From the NCBI RefSeq assembly GCF_018882445.1, contig NZ_JACVOM010000005.1:1-64000 (forward strand): a DNA stretch of 64,000 bases. The letters are read 5' to 3'. Each line of letters starts with the position of its first letter. Positions within the stretch are counted from its first letter, which is position 1. This document shows, in pieces, positions 26,970 through 35,558 of the stretch. The translations under genes and the position numbers were made by a program. The stretch comes from Polynucleobacter sp. 15G-AUS-farblos. GTDB taxonomy: Bacteria > Pseudomonadota > Gammaproteobacteria > Burkholderiales > Burkholderiaceae. The notes below the pieces were generated by a model. It was given only the letters and a program-made list of their open reading frames with translations, ran no database searches and had not been told where the DNA came from.

Positions 26970-28712
26970 ATGCCAAGCTGGATTCTTGCTTTATTTATTT
27001 TTCTGATAGTAGTCATCCGTTTTTTGGGGTTAGAATTATCTCCTCCCGGATTTTTTTTAGATGAGGCTGCAGGTGCCTCTAATATTCTTTGCTTAATTCA
27101 AGATGGGAAAGATTTTCATGGCCAGTCTTGGCCGCTTTTTTCAGCGGCCTTCGAAGAAGCAGGTTTTTATACCCCCGTATATTTATATGGCCAATATTTA
27201 TGGAGCCATCTAGTCGGAAACTCAATTGCTGGATTTAGATCATTTAGTGCAGTAATTAATGCCCTTACAATTTGTCTCTTGTTTGATCTCACCCGCATTA
27301 AGATAGGCCTTAAAGCTGGGCTATGGGTAGCCTTATCGGCAGCAATCATGCCGTGGTCATTTCAGTTGTCACGTATTGCATGGGATCCTCCATTAGCAGC
27401 CTTTTTCTTGGTGGCTTTTATATGGATGGTAAATATTTCCAAAGTATTTTGGTTAAGCCCATTAGCGCTTTCACTGGCCTTGTACTCATATTCCCCTACA
27501 AGGATCGCTGCACCTCTAGTGTTACTTTTTTTACCGGGAATTTCATTGCAAAGAAAAATTGCGCTGGGTTCTTTAACGGTGATGCTTTGTATCCCATTGG
27601 CAATATATATGAGAAATCCTCAATTTATGGAGCGAGCCAATACTGTTGCCATATGGAGTAGTGCTTTTGATAATCCTTATGCACATTATTCTTTGATAGA
27701 GTTTGGGCAACTTTTTCTTAATCAATATTTAGAGCATTTTTCCTTCAATTTTCTATTTGCATCTGGAGATATCAATTTAAGACACTCTTCTCATTTTTCA
27801 GGCATGTTGAGTTGGTATGATGCACTTGGCATACTCGGTGCACTAGCTATACCTTTGGTATCTATTGCGAAATTAAATAATGGCAACCTTACTGATTCAC
27901 AAAAATATCTATTTAAAATTGCGCTAGTCGGCATCTTGGCAGGGATGATTCCTGCAGCCTTGACTCGAGATGGAATTCCACATGCCCTTAGATCGATTAC
28001 TGCATGGCCATTTTTTGCACTTTTGGTTGGTATTTCAATTAATTATTGGCTTAATGTATTCAAAAGTAAAAAAATTGAATGGGCGGTATTTGGTACTGCT
28101 GCAATTTTTTGCCTTTTTTATTTAATTCATTACTTTGAGTACTATCCTAAACTTGCAGAAAAAGCATTTGAACTGCAACCACGGGCCGAGCGTGAGCCTA
28201 TTGCAGATGCCTATAGACGTATTGAAAATGGGTCATCCTGCGATGATATTCGGCAAGAAAAAAACATTCGTACTTTTTCACCCACTGTTATAGGTAAGTC
28301 GATCAATTTTGGCCTAAATGGCAATGGAACTGCTTTTCTAAGGGATTCATGGCAAATGCAGGAGATGTGGGGGCTATGGTCTAGAGGGGCGAGCTCATCA
28401 ATTGAAGTGCCTCTGCCTGTAGATGTAAATGCAATACATTCCTTCAATATCTTTATAAAGCCATTTATAAGCTTACGGAACCCAGAGCAAACTATTGAGG
28501 TTTTTGTTAATCAAAGATTGTATACAACACTTTATTTAAACAAGGGTCAGGACTACCATCTAGCGATAGATCTATCTGATAGCGACAAGCAGAAAAAAGC
28601 AATTAAAGTTAAATTTAAATACCAAAATGCAGTTAGCCCCAATAAGATTGATGCCCAATCAAATGATGCAAGAGTGATTGCTTTGGGCCTAATCTCTGCA
28701 AGCTTTCAGTAA
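26970..28712 (+). CDS. GT-C (ArnT/PMT-like) glycosyltransferase with C-terminal WGxWS module
   Basis: 580 residues with about ten to eleven membrane segments. FFLDEAAGAS in the first periplasmic loop (near 30-39) is the Asp-Glu catalytic-site motif of GT39/GT83-type enzymes. From about residue 440 the protein is soluble: EMWGLWSRG near 463-471, VPLPVD, then VSPNK and ARVIALGLISASF at the end. This is the most divergent copy of the module (Met-Trp for Ser-Trp, and the DxR motif as NDARVIALG). It should transfer a sugar from a polyprenyl phosphate in the periplasm; the DPM1-like gene upstream may make that donor. Converges on the next gene with five bases between stops. Confidence 0.82.
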   Translation: MPSWILALFIFLIVVIRFLGLELSPPGFFLDEAAGASNILCLIQDGKDFHGQSWPLFSAAFEEAGFYTPVYLYGQYLWSHLVGNSIAGFRSFSAVINALTICLLFDLTRIKIGLKAGLWVALSAAIMPWSFQLSRIAWDPPLAAFFLVAFIWMVNISKVFWLSPLALSLALYSYSPTRIAAPLVLLFLPGISLQRKIALGSLTVMLCIPLAIYMRNPQFMERANTVAIWSSAFDNPYAHYSLIEFGQLFLNQYLEHFSFNFLFASGDINLRHSSHFSGMLSWYDALGILGALAIPLVSIAKLNNGNLTDSQKYLFKIALVGILAGMIPAALTRDGIPHALRSITAWPFFALLVGISINYWLNVFKSKKIEWAVFGTAAIFCLFYLIHYFEYYPKLAEKAFELQPRAEREPIADAYRRIENGSSCDDIRQEKNIRTFSPTVIGKSINFGLNGNGTAFLRDSWQMQEMWGLWSRGASSSIEVPLPVDVNAIHSFNIFIKPFISLRNPEQTIEVFVNQRLYTTLYLNKGQDYHLAIDLSDSDKQKKAIKVKFKYQNAVSPNKIDAQSNDARVIALGLISASFQ

Positions 28713-28717
28713 CGGCG

Positions 28718-30775
28718 CTATCTGTATTGAGCTGAAATAAGTCCAATTGCCAATATTCGCTCATCAGCCCCTAAGCCGATTATGTTTGGCGCTATAGCAT
28801 CATCATAAAAAAAGTCAATCTCGATAAATCCAGGTACTAAGGCTTTTGACGGGATAGATATTGATAGTTCCTGTATTCCCGGTTTTGTAAGCTTAAATTG
28901 ACCAGCTGCAATTCCATTGATATTGACGGTAAATTCTTGCTTGGGATGTATTTTGCTAATAAGCGGGTTTATCTGAAGATTCAGTATTTTTGGGGTTTCC
29001 TTTGGCAAGGGCAGAACTATTTTTGACTTCTGGCCATTGGACCAGGTGCCCCAAGATTCGGGAGTAGACCATCCGCAGCTTAACGGCGGCCAGTAGATGT
29101 GTTTATTGTCTGCGAATTGGGCAAAAGACATTAATTCACCAATCTTAATGCTCTGATCGATTGACTCTGGCGGAAGCAATTCGTTGGCGTTGATTTGGAT
29201 GAGGCTTTCCCTAATGGAGTCAGCCCTTTGGCGCAAGGCAGGATTATATTTCACAAAAGCTTCCAATTTATCTTCTGCCGAATAACAAGGATTGTGAATA
29301 TATCCAGGCACAGAGTGGCCAGAAAAGCCATTTAAAGTGGGAATACCTAAATCTTGCGAGAGGATCATTGCATCAATCTCTGATAATGCATTTTCTGTTA
29401 AAAAAAGTTGATTTACATTGAGAGTTTTTGTTGAATCAACTGGAGATTCTGGCATTAGCCTTTTGAGGCTGGCAATTCTTTTCTGCCAGGAATCATGTGA
29501 GGAGTGATATTTCAAGGATGGACTTTTTACTGTTTCCCATGCCAATAAAAAAGCTACAAGCAATATGCAGAGGAGATAGAAAAAACGATTGTAATTTTTA
29601 ATTCTGAGGTAGATGAATTCACAAAAAATAGAAACTAAGATAGCCCCTAAAAGTAAGTCGATAATGACAATGCGATACATCCCTCTTAGTGCGCTTATGC
29701 CGGGGATATTAAGAATAAGATGGTAGAAAGATACATCTCCAATCTTAATAACCATGAGTAATAGCGCTATAAATGAGATGCTGGCTACCTTACCAAGAAG
29801 TAAGTGCGCTCTATCAACTAGCTTGCCCCAAATAAGAACGCTAGAGACAATGTAAACGAATATTAATCCAAGGCCTAAGAATGAATGCCCAAACCAAAAG
29901 TAACTTGTGAATCGGGGAAAATTGGCTTCAATTTCTTGACGTGACCAACGAAGTTGATACGCGCTAGAAATTTCATGGTATTTGTAAAGCAAGATGCAAG
30001 TAAAAAAGATGCCAATAAAGACAAAGGAAATAGTTAAGACTTTGTGCGAAATGCTTAAAGAATTCCAACTATTAAGCAGTGGTTTTAAAATATTTTTTTG
30101 TGCAATGAACCGATAAATAAAGAAAAAAATAATCAATAAATAGATTAGAAAAACCCCAAGATATATTGAGCAATAAAATTGCTCTGCAATCCATAGGAAA
30201 AACCATCCAACTTTTTGAATATTCCCATCATTAATAATTTGCCAAAAATAATAAAATGCCAATGGAGTGGCAAATCGATAAATCAACTGAGCATGATCGG
30301 GGGCGCTTAGGGCAGGAAGGGCGGATGCAAATACAAAAGCTCCGGCGCTGGCTGCAAAAATATGAAAATCTAACTTCTTAAGAACCCAAAAACAACATAA
30401 AAAATTCAGTATGCCTCCTGCTAGAATCCAGGCGCTCATAGCCATTTCACGATTTAAATCAAAAAATCGAAAAAGAATATAGATAATTCCAGAGCCAAAA
30501 TGGTTATCACTAAATCCCAAGACATTTTGGAAGGGATAATAAAATATAGGGCTCCATAATTCAGGCCAGCGCCCTGTAACCCAGCCATATAGGTGTTCAA
30601 GAAATACACTATTTAAACGTGGATCAACGATATAGCCGGGTATTGCCCTGAACCAGTCTATCGATGGAAGATAGTGCCCACATAGACTTAAGGTAAAAAA
30701 AAGAAGAAAGATTGATATAGGGAAGATGCAAAGAAGGCGCCTTACAGATTTACTTTCCATAATGTGGGTGCTCAT
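28718..30775 (-). CDS. Polytopic membrane protein (GT-C-like) with C-terminal WGxWS module
   Basis: 685 residues with roughly eleven membrane segments in the first 430. No ArnT-type Asp-Glu motif is clear; DPRLNSVFLEHLYGW near 50-64 and YPFQNVLGFSDNHFG near 80-94 are the strongest candidate loop motifs, reminiscent of YfhO-like/GT-C proteins. The segment 430-540 is a soluble linker. The last 140 residues are the module: STPESWGTWSNG near 568-579, LPLPKE, APNIIGLGADERILAIGLIS. The start overlaps the stop of the upstream module gene by 4 bases, so the two are translationally coupled. I would call it a probable periplasm-facing glycosyltransferase, not proven. Confidence 0.75.
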   Translation of the reverse strand: MSTHIMESKSVRRLLCIFPISIFLLFFTLSLCGHYLPSIDWFRAIPGYIVDPRLNSVFLEHLYGWVTGRWPELWSPIFYYPFQNVLGFSDNHFGSGIIYILFRFFDLNREMAMSAWILAGGILNFLCCFWVLKKLDFHIFAASAGAFVFASALPALSAPDHAQLIYRFATPLAFYYFWQIINDGNIQKVGWFFLWIAEQFYCSIYLGVFLIYLLIIFFFIYRFIAQKNILKPLLNSWNSLSISHKVLTISFVFIGIFFTCILLYKYHEISSAYQLRWSRQEIEANFPRFTSYFWFGHSFLGLGLIFVYIVSSVLIWGKLVDRAHLLLGKVASISFIALLLMVIKIGDVSFYHLILNIPGISALRGMYRIVIIDLLLGAILVSIFCEFIYLRIKNYNRFFYLLCILLVAFLLAWETVKSPSLKYHSSHDSWQKRIASLKRLMPESPVDSTKTLNVNQLFLTENALSEIDAMILSQDLGIPTLNGFSGHSVPGYIHNPCYSAEDKLEAFVKYNPALRQRADSIRESLIQINANELLPPESIDQSIKIGELMSFAQFADNKHIYWPPLSCGWSTPESWGTWSNGQKSKIVLPLPKETPKILNLQINPLISKIHPKQEFTVNINGIAAGQFKLTKPGIQELSISIPSKALVPGFIEIDFFYDDAIAPNIIGLGADERILAIGLISAQYR

Positions 30776-32877
30776 TGAAAGGAGATGCTCTCTAATCCGA
30801 AAGCTAATTGCCGTTCATCGGGGCCCATATTGATTGATTTAGGGCTGATGCGATTAGGAAAATGTAGGTCAATATTTACCGTCTTGGTATTTTTTGGCAA
30901 GTTTTCAATTGGTATTTTTATTACGTTTCTATTCGCTAGAGTGAGAGTTTGGGAGGCTACAAATTTCTTATCTAAATAAATCTGGATTATTTGCTCTGGA
31001 GTGTGGGGTGTTATAAAAGCCTTACCAGTAAGTAATATCGAATGTAAATTATTAACATCAGAAATAGGTATTTGTAATGTGGCATGCTCTTCATTAGACC
31101 AAACTCCCCATTCTTCCGGTTCTGACCAACCAGTAGCGGAGAGATGAGGTTCTTTGATGTTTTTATGGGCAGCTTCAACTATGGCGATTCTGGAAAAGTT
31201 GATTTTTTTATTTGTAGTTACTGGCGGCATATTAATCAGAATTTGTTTTTTAAATACTGAATAGATGATTTCATCATCCACTACCACATCAAAGATTTTT
31301 AAAAATTCTTTCTGAGCGTCTGGTAGAGTCGAGGTTTTACCATTTTGGCGATAATTGGTAAATATATAGTCAGCATCATGTAAGTTATCAACTACTAAAA
31401 TACGTTTTTGATCCTGCTGCGAAAATATTCGAAGTGTGTCGGTAAGGGTAATGAAGGAATCAGGATAGATTTTAATGAGCTCTCTTGAATCCCGATTAAG
31501 TACATAATGCAGAGCATTTTTGTTGCTCAGTCCCCAGTAGTCAACATCAAATTTACTAACCCAATTTTTACCGGCAAATAAATTAAAATATGAATATTGG
31601 TATGGGTGAGCATTTTTGATCCATAAAATATTATGAGCAATAAAGAGAGAAATACATATAAAAAACCCACTTCTCATTAATTTGCTGGCTATGTTAACTT
31701 GTTGGTAAAAATGAGTAATGCCTAATATTGATACCAAAAGAATAAATGGATAAATAAAATATAGATGGCGCCAACCATCATAGACAACCGAATTTAATGC
31801 GATGGCGCTAAGGATGGGTATAAAGACTATTGCACAGAAAATCAAATCTTGAATTTGATCGCTATTTAAGAAGAGTCGCCCTTTTTTACGGGCTGTTGTT
31901 GAGAGACTCTTAAGAATGAGATATGCACCAATTAAAAAGCAGAGGATGATTGGAGGTGGCGTAGTTATTAGAATGTAGGTGGGTATATATTCCCAGGGAA
32001 CTGCTGTTGATGAAATTTCCTTGCCCATAAAGAGGATGGTCAAAGAGGATCGTACCCATCTTGAAAAGCCTCCTAAGGTGTTCAGAAAGTTAGCAATGGG
32101 TGACTCCCAGAGCAATGGCCAGAATAAAACAACCAATGCAGCACTGGCTAGAAAGTATAACAGTAGAGGGGGGATTATATTTTTGAAACACAATTCTCTT
32201 TGTTGTAAGCGAAGTGAAATTCCTAAAAATGTTAAGCCAACCAAAAAAATAGCTGCAATTCGTGTGTCTATGGCTGCGGCGGTAAATAATGCGGCCCAAA
32301 AAGCATTTAATTTATTGACATTTAGAGTAAAGCGAATTGATGCATTAGCAGCTAGCGCAAATAATGATAGAAATACTAAATCTTTATTGTTATAAAAAGA
32401 CTCTGCAAAAAAACGCGGGCTAGTGATTAGTAGGAGAACTGCCAGCAAACCAATGCCCCAGTTTTTAAAACGTCGAGCGGCAAGTTGATAGATGGCAACG
32501 CCACCAAAAAAAGAAAATAAAAAAGTTAATAAGTGGCGGAATTCGTAGATTTTTCTTTCGTCAATACCATTGCCAATATTGAAGATACGTTCTAATAAAA
32601 TCGATACGATTGCAAAAAAAGGCCCAAATGATTTATCTGCATAATCATGAAGATCTGGAATTTCCTTTTGTGAAATTACTGGATCGTCTATTAATGGTTT
32701 TAATGGGATAGAATTTGCTAAGTACTTGGTCGAGACTAGGCCTGTAGTCCTTTCTATAGATTCATCCATAGAAAGGCCGTAATCATTGTGAGCCACTATT
32801 CCAATGAGCATCCATAGAGAAAAGAATAATGGAACAATTATCTTCTTTTGATTAAAGATGTGAAAAGAGAATTTCAT
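30772..32877 (-). CDS. ArnT/PMT-like GT-C glycosyltransferase with C-terminal WGxWS module
   Basis: 701 residues. One membrane segment is at the N-terminus, then a periplasmic loop with YGLSMDESIE (Asp-Glu motif near 34-43), a GT39-type catalytic position. About ten more membrane segments follow to about residue 415, then a mixed soluble region. The module covers about 560-701: GWSEPEEWGVWSNEE near 582, IPISD, and GPDERQLAFGLESISF at the end. It likely moves a hexose from a polyprenyl phosphate onto a periplasmic glycan. It lies downstream of a methyltransferase gene and is coupled by ATGA to the next module gene. Confidence 0.8.
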   Translation of the reverse strand: MKFSFHIFNQKKIIVPLFFSLWMLIGIVAHNDYGLSMDESIERTTGLVSTKYLANSIPLKPLIDDPVISQKEIPDLHDYADKSFGPFFAIVSILLERIFNIGNGIDERKIYEFRHLLTFLFSFFGGVAIYQLAARRFKNWGIGLLAVLLLITSPRFFAESFYNNKDLVFLSLFALAANASIRFTLNVNKLNAFWAALFTAAAIDTRIAAIFLVGLTFLGISLRLQQRELCFKNIIPPLLLYFLASAALVVLFWPLLWESPIANFLNTLGGFSRWVRSSLTILFMGKEISSTAVPWEYIPTYILITTPPPIILCFLIGAYLILKSLSTTARKKGRLFLNSDQIQDLIFCAIVFIPILSAIALNSVVYDGWRHLYFIYPFILLVSILGITHFYQQVNIASKLMRSGFFICISLFIAHNILWIKNAHPYQYSYFNLFAGKNWVSKFDVDYWGLSNKNALHYVLNRDSRELIKIYPDSFITLTDTLRIFSQQDQKRILVVDNLHDADYIFTNYRQNGKTSTLPDAQKEFLKIFDVVVDDEIIYSVFKKQILINMPPVTTNKKINFSRIAIVEAAHKNIKEPHLSATGWSEPEEWGVWSNEEHATLQIPISDVNNLHSILLTGKAFITPHTPEQIIQIYLDKKFVASQTLTLANRNVIKIPIENLPKNTKTVNIDLHFPNRISPKSINMGPDERQLAFGLESISFQ

Positions 32878-32897
32878 TAGCTTATGATTTATAAATG

Positions 32898-33662
32898 CTA
32901 TCGGATGCTTTGAAGATAGGAGTCACAGCGATCTAAACGTGGCTCTTGACAATCTAGAAAAACATAAAATGCAATGGCTCTATTGAGGCCAAATGACTTG
33001 ATTCTGACTTTTTTAAAAAAATAATTTGCAATTTCAATAATTTCACAAGACGTATTTACGTGCTCATGTGCCATTAGCTTTGAGTAGTCAAGTCCATACT
33101 TAAGTTTAAATTCGATTCCAGTAGTGAGCTTCCATCCAAGTGTCCATAAGAATGTTCCCTCGTTCGGAATAGCAGCTCTAAATCGACCATTTTCCTTGAG
33201 TAATAGACCAGATTTTGCTACCACTTCAGGTAGATTGGTAATATGCTCGAGTGCTGCAATAGAAGTCACTCTATCGTATTGAGGTAGCAAGTTAATTTCA
33301 TTGATATCCAAAAACTTATTTCTTATTCGGCTTAGGTTGGATTTATCTTTGTATAGATTGGTAAATGGTTCAATAATGTCATAAGGTCCAACTTCGGGTT
33401 CATAGGGCAGCTGATTTAATGACCCAGCTCCGATTTCAAGGGTTGAGATTTCTGGTGAGGAGGGTGATTGGTGGTTGCAGACATCATCAGCAACTTTTTT
33501 ATGGAGCCAAGACTCCATTTTTTGGCTAATGGAAGTAATGGGAGTTTCTCCCTCACGGTTTTTGTGATAATGGGCATTATGTATTAGCTCAATTTCCTTG
33601 GGTAGAGCGGGTCTAATTTTTGGAAACTTTGCTAAGATATTTGAAATGAGGGATTTATTCAT
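32898..33662 (-). CDS. Class I SAM-dependent methyltransferase
   Basis: 254 residues. LEIGAGSLNQLPYEP at 75-89 is motif I; VTSIAALEHITNLPEVV and LLKENGRFRAAIPNEG are later methyltransferase motifs. The N-terminal 40 residues are basic and include HYHKNRE. It may methylate a sugar or a small precursor used by the neighbouring glycosyltransferases. It sits inside the run of module-carrying genes but lacks the module and any membrane segment. A 160-base spacer upstream could hold its own promoter. Confidence 0.78.
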   Translation of the reverse strand: MNKSLISNILAKFPKIRPALPKEIELIHNAHYHKNREGETPITSISQKMESWLHKKVADDVCNHQSPSSPEISTLEIGAGSLNQLPYEPEVGPYDIIEPFTNLYKDKSNLSRIRNKFLDINEINLLPQYDRVTSIAALEHITNLPEVVAKSGLLLKENGRFRAAIPNEGTFLWTLGWKLTTGIEFKLKYGLDYSKLMAHEHVNTSCEIIEIANYFFKKVRIKSFGLNRAIAFYVFLDCQEPRLDRCDSYLQSIR

Positions 33663-33822
33663 ATTGGATGAGAATAGGCTTGGTATATAGCAAACTCTTA
33701 TTTTAAAGCCTTAAATGCCCTAACCGACTAGGCGCTATGTTGGGGTATGGGTTGGCTTACTAGGTATGCCTTAAAAGGGGTGTTTCCCATTGATTAAAGG
33801 GGGTATGAGGAAGGGCTTATAG
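33663..33822. other. 160-base intergenic spacer with imperfect direct repeats
   Basis: This is the longest gap inside the minus-strand module group. It holds two imperfect 13-base repeats on the plus strand, TTAAAAGGGGTGT at 33771-33783 and TTAAAGGGGGTAT at 33794-33806, and a further GGGGTAT at 33742-33748. On the minus strand TTTAAAATAAG and TATATA near 33690-33705 could be -10-like sequences for the methyltransferase gene. No clear hairpin terminator was found. It may separate two transcripts. Confidence 0.35.
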
Positions 33823-34356
33823 TTATTGAAATTGTAGCCATTCGATGCCTATCCCCAGATTTCTGGTGTCACTTCCTAAGTTACTTGCTAATGGGCTAGT
33901 AGCATTGTGAAATCTAAAGTCAATTTCATATACTTTTGATGATTGAAGATTTTTATCTAATGTAATAGTGATAGTGTTGTCGCTATCTTTAACTAGTCTT
34001 GCCGATGGTAGTGGCTGTTGGTTTATTGAAATGTCGATATTCTGTTCAGCGTGTTTTGGGTTAACAAAAGCTCTTGCATGAATAATAAGTTTTGATGCAT
34101 TGGGGCTTGGATTGGGAAGAATTAGTATTGCCTTTTCTCCATTTGACCAGACCCCCCAAGGTTCCGGAGTTGCCCAACCTAGAAATAGCATTTCATTGGT
34201 AAGCTTATCGTTAGGATTATTAAAGCTAATAACTTGGCCTAATTTAATCTTGGGTTCTGTGAGCCAAAAGTGCGCATATGCGGCAATTAGGGAGTAACTC
34301 GCTAAACATATGCATAATGCAGTAAGGGTGGACCTCACGATAGAACGCATACTCAT
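33823..34356 (-). CDS. Membrane-anchored stand-alone WGxWS-module protein
   Basis: 177 residues. Residues 10-32 are one hydrophobic segment (TALCICLASYSLIAAYAHFWL), a signal anchor, and nearly all the rest is the module that ends six larger proteins here: GWATPEPWGVWSNGEKA near 54-70, LPNPSP, HAEQNIDISIN, and LGSDTRNLGIGIEWLQF at the end. The protein therefore would present the module in the periplasm without any catalytic domain. Its ATG overlaps the stop of the SGNH hydrolase gene by four bases (ATGA), so the two are likely made together. I recall the module as perhaps a catalogued domain of unknown function (possibly DUF7024), which I cannot check. Role unknown. Confidence 0.82.
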   Translation of the reverse strand: MSMRSIVRSTLTALCICLASYSLIAAYAHFWLTEPKIKLGQVISFNNPNDKLTNEMLFLGWATPEPWGVWSNGEKAILILPNPSPNASKLIIHARAFVNPKHAEQNIDISINQQPLPSARLVKDSDNTITITLDKNLQSSKVYEIDFRFHNATSPLASNLGSDTRNLGIGIEWLQFQ

Positions 34357-35558
34357 TTGGCGTCCTTTGCAATTACTTCACTAATTTTGTTAGCTAAAAT
34401 ATTTGCCCCAAATGGTGATAAATGTCCATCATCTTGCACATATACCCGCATAGCATTTTTAGATAGTAGATCAGTGGGGTCGATGCAATCTAATCTTAAA
34501 TTTTTACACTGCTCCAAGAAATATTCTTGAGGTAAATTTTTAGTACTAACACCGTCATTGTTCAATAATTGGGCAATCTCAGGAATGTAAACAACTAGGA
34601 AGCGAGATTGATTAGCGACGCTAATAGAATTCATCTCCGCAATCATTTGAAATGCAACATCCCACTCGAGTTTGTGCTTGGTGGGATTTTCATAAAATTC
34701 CTTCGGCATGATGTAACTGTACTGAGAGGAGTATGGGGCTACCCATTTATAGTCTTCACGAATCTGATGTGCCAAGGATAGAGGATTTGACGTTAGTTGC
34801 AAATACTTCTTAAACTTTTGTTTAATGGCTTGCCATTGCGCCGCACCATCAAAAATACAACATAACTCAGTAAACACGGAATTATTCTTAATGGCGTCAT
34901 CTTTTTCTGACGGATAGCTTGTTATTTTTGGAGGATAAATTTTAGAGAAGTTAACTTTCCCATTATGAATCTCAAATCTTGGTTTTTCGAGCCCCCAGCT
35001 AGACTTCTCCGCGTTCCACAGCAAGTCATTGGCAAAAAATAGTAAGACAACCCATTTAACTTTTGGAGAAATAGTGTGCTGTAGGGTAATTAATTCTTGG
35101 TCTGTAGAGTAGCCTCCAACCCCAGTATTAATTACGTTAGAGTTAGTTAACTCTGCGAGTTTCCAGGGAATTGTTTCATTATCTTTAAGATAGAATCCTT
35201 GGGCAAAGGAGTCACCCAATACAATTCCAGTAGAATAATTGTCATGAAAGGGTGGAGTAGTGCGAAACCCTTGAGCATTGGTGGAGAAATAGTTTTGAGG
35301 TTTTTCGCTACTATTTCTACTTACGATTCTAAGATCGAGATTGGGTTTTAAGACCCAGCCTAACTTTTCAGAGTAGTTATAAAATCCTCTTTCAATTAAG
35401 GGTAGCCTTCCCTGGCTCACAAATGGCATGGAAAGCTCAGAGCCTACAGCGAGAAATAGAAGGGTTGCTAGAATCAGGCCTGTAGTCATAAGAATCAATA
35501 GACCGTACCCCGCCAAGGAGATCAGTAATGCACGTGGCGATCCTTGGAAAATTTGCAT
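34353..35558 (-). CDS. Membrane-anchored SGNH/GDSL hydrolase-like protein
   Basis: 401 residues with an N-terminal membrane helix (about 12-38) and a periplasmic SGNH domain. Block I is VLGDSFAQG near residue 112-120, followed by DNETIPWKLAEL; GVGGYSTDQE is the Gly block, and DDGHLSPFGA near 376-385 carries the Asp-x-x-His pair. FSTNAQGFRTTPP upstream of block I resembles the same region in the SGNH protein at 59881-61089. Such proteins add or remove acyl groups on polysaccharides. It starts one base after the stop of the DUF6311-like gene and overlaps the stand-alone module gene, so all three are co-translated candidates. Confidence 0.83.
   Translation of the reverse strand: MQIFQGSPRALLISLAGYGLLILMTTGLILATLLFLAVGSELSMPFVSQGRLPLIERGFYNYSEKLGWVLKPNLDLRIVSRNSSEKPQNYFSTNAQGFRTTPPFHDNYSTGIVLGDSFAQGFYLKDNETIPWKLAELTNSNVINTGVGGYSTDQELITLQHTISPKVKWVVLLFFANDLLWNAEKSSWGLEKPRFEIHNGKVNFSKIYPPKITSYPSEKDDAIKNNSVFTELCCIFDGAAQWQAIKQKFKKYLQLTSNPLSLAHQIREDYKWVAPYSSQYSYIMPKEFYENPTKHKLEWDVAFQMIAEMNSISVANQSRFLVVYIPEIAQLLNNDGVSTKNLPQEYFLEQCKNLRLDCIDPTDLLSKNAMRVYVQDDGHLSPFGANILANKISEVIAKDAK

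Noticed and set aside
31979..32395. 138-codon plus-strand open frame inside the GT-C gene
   Set aside because: Antisense shadow of a well-supported membrane protein; Lys/Asn-rich translation without domain features.
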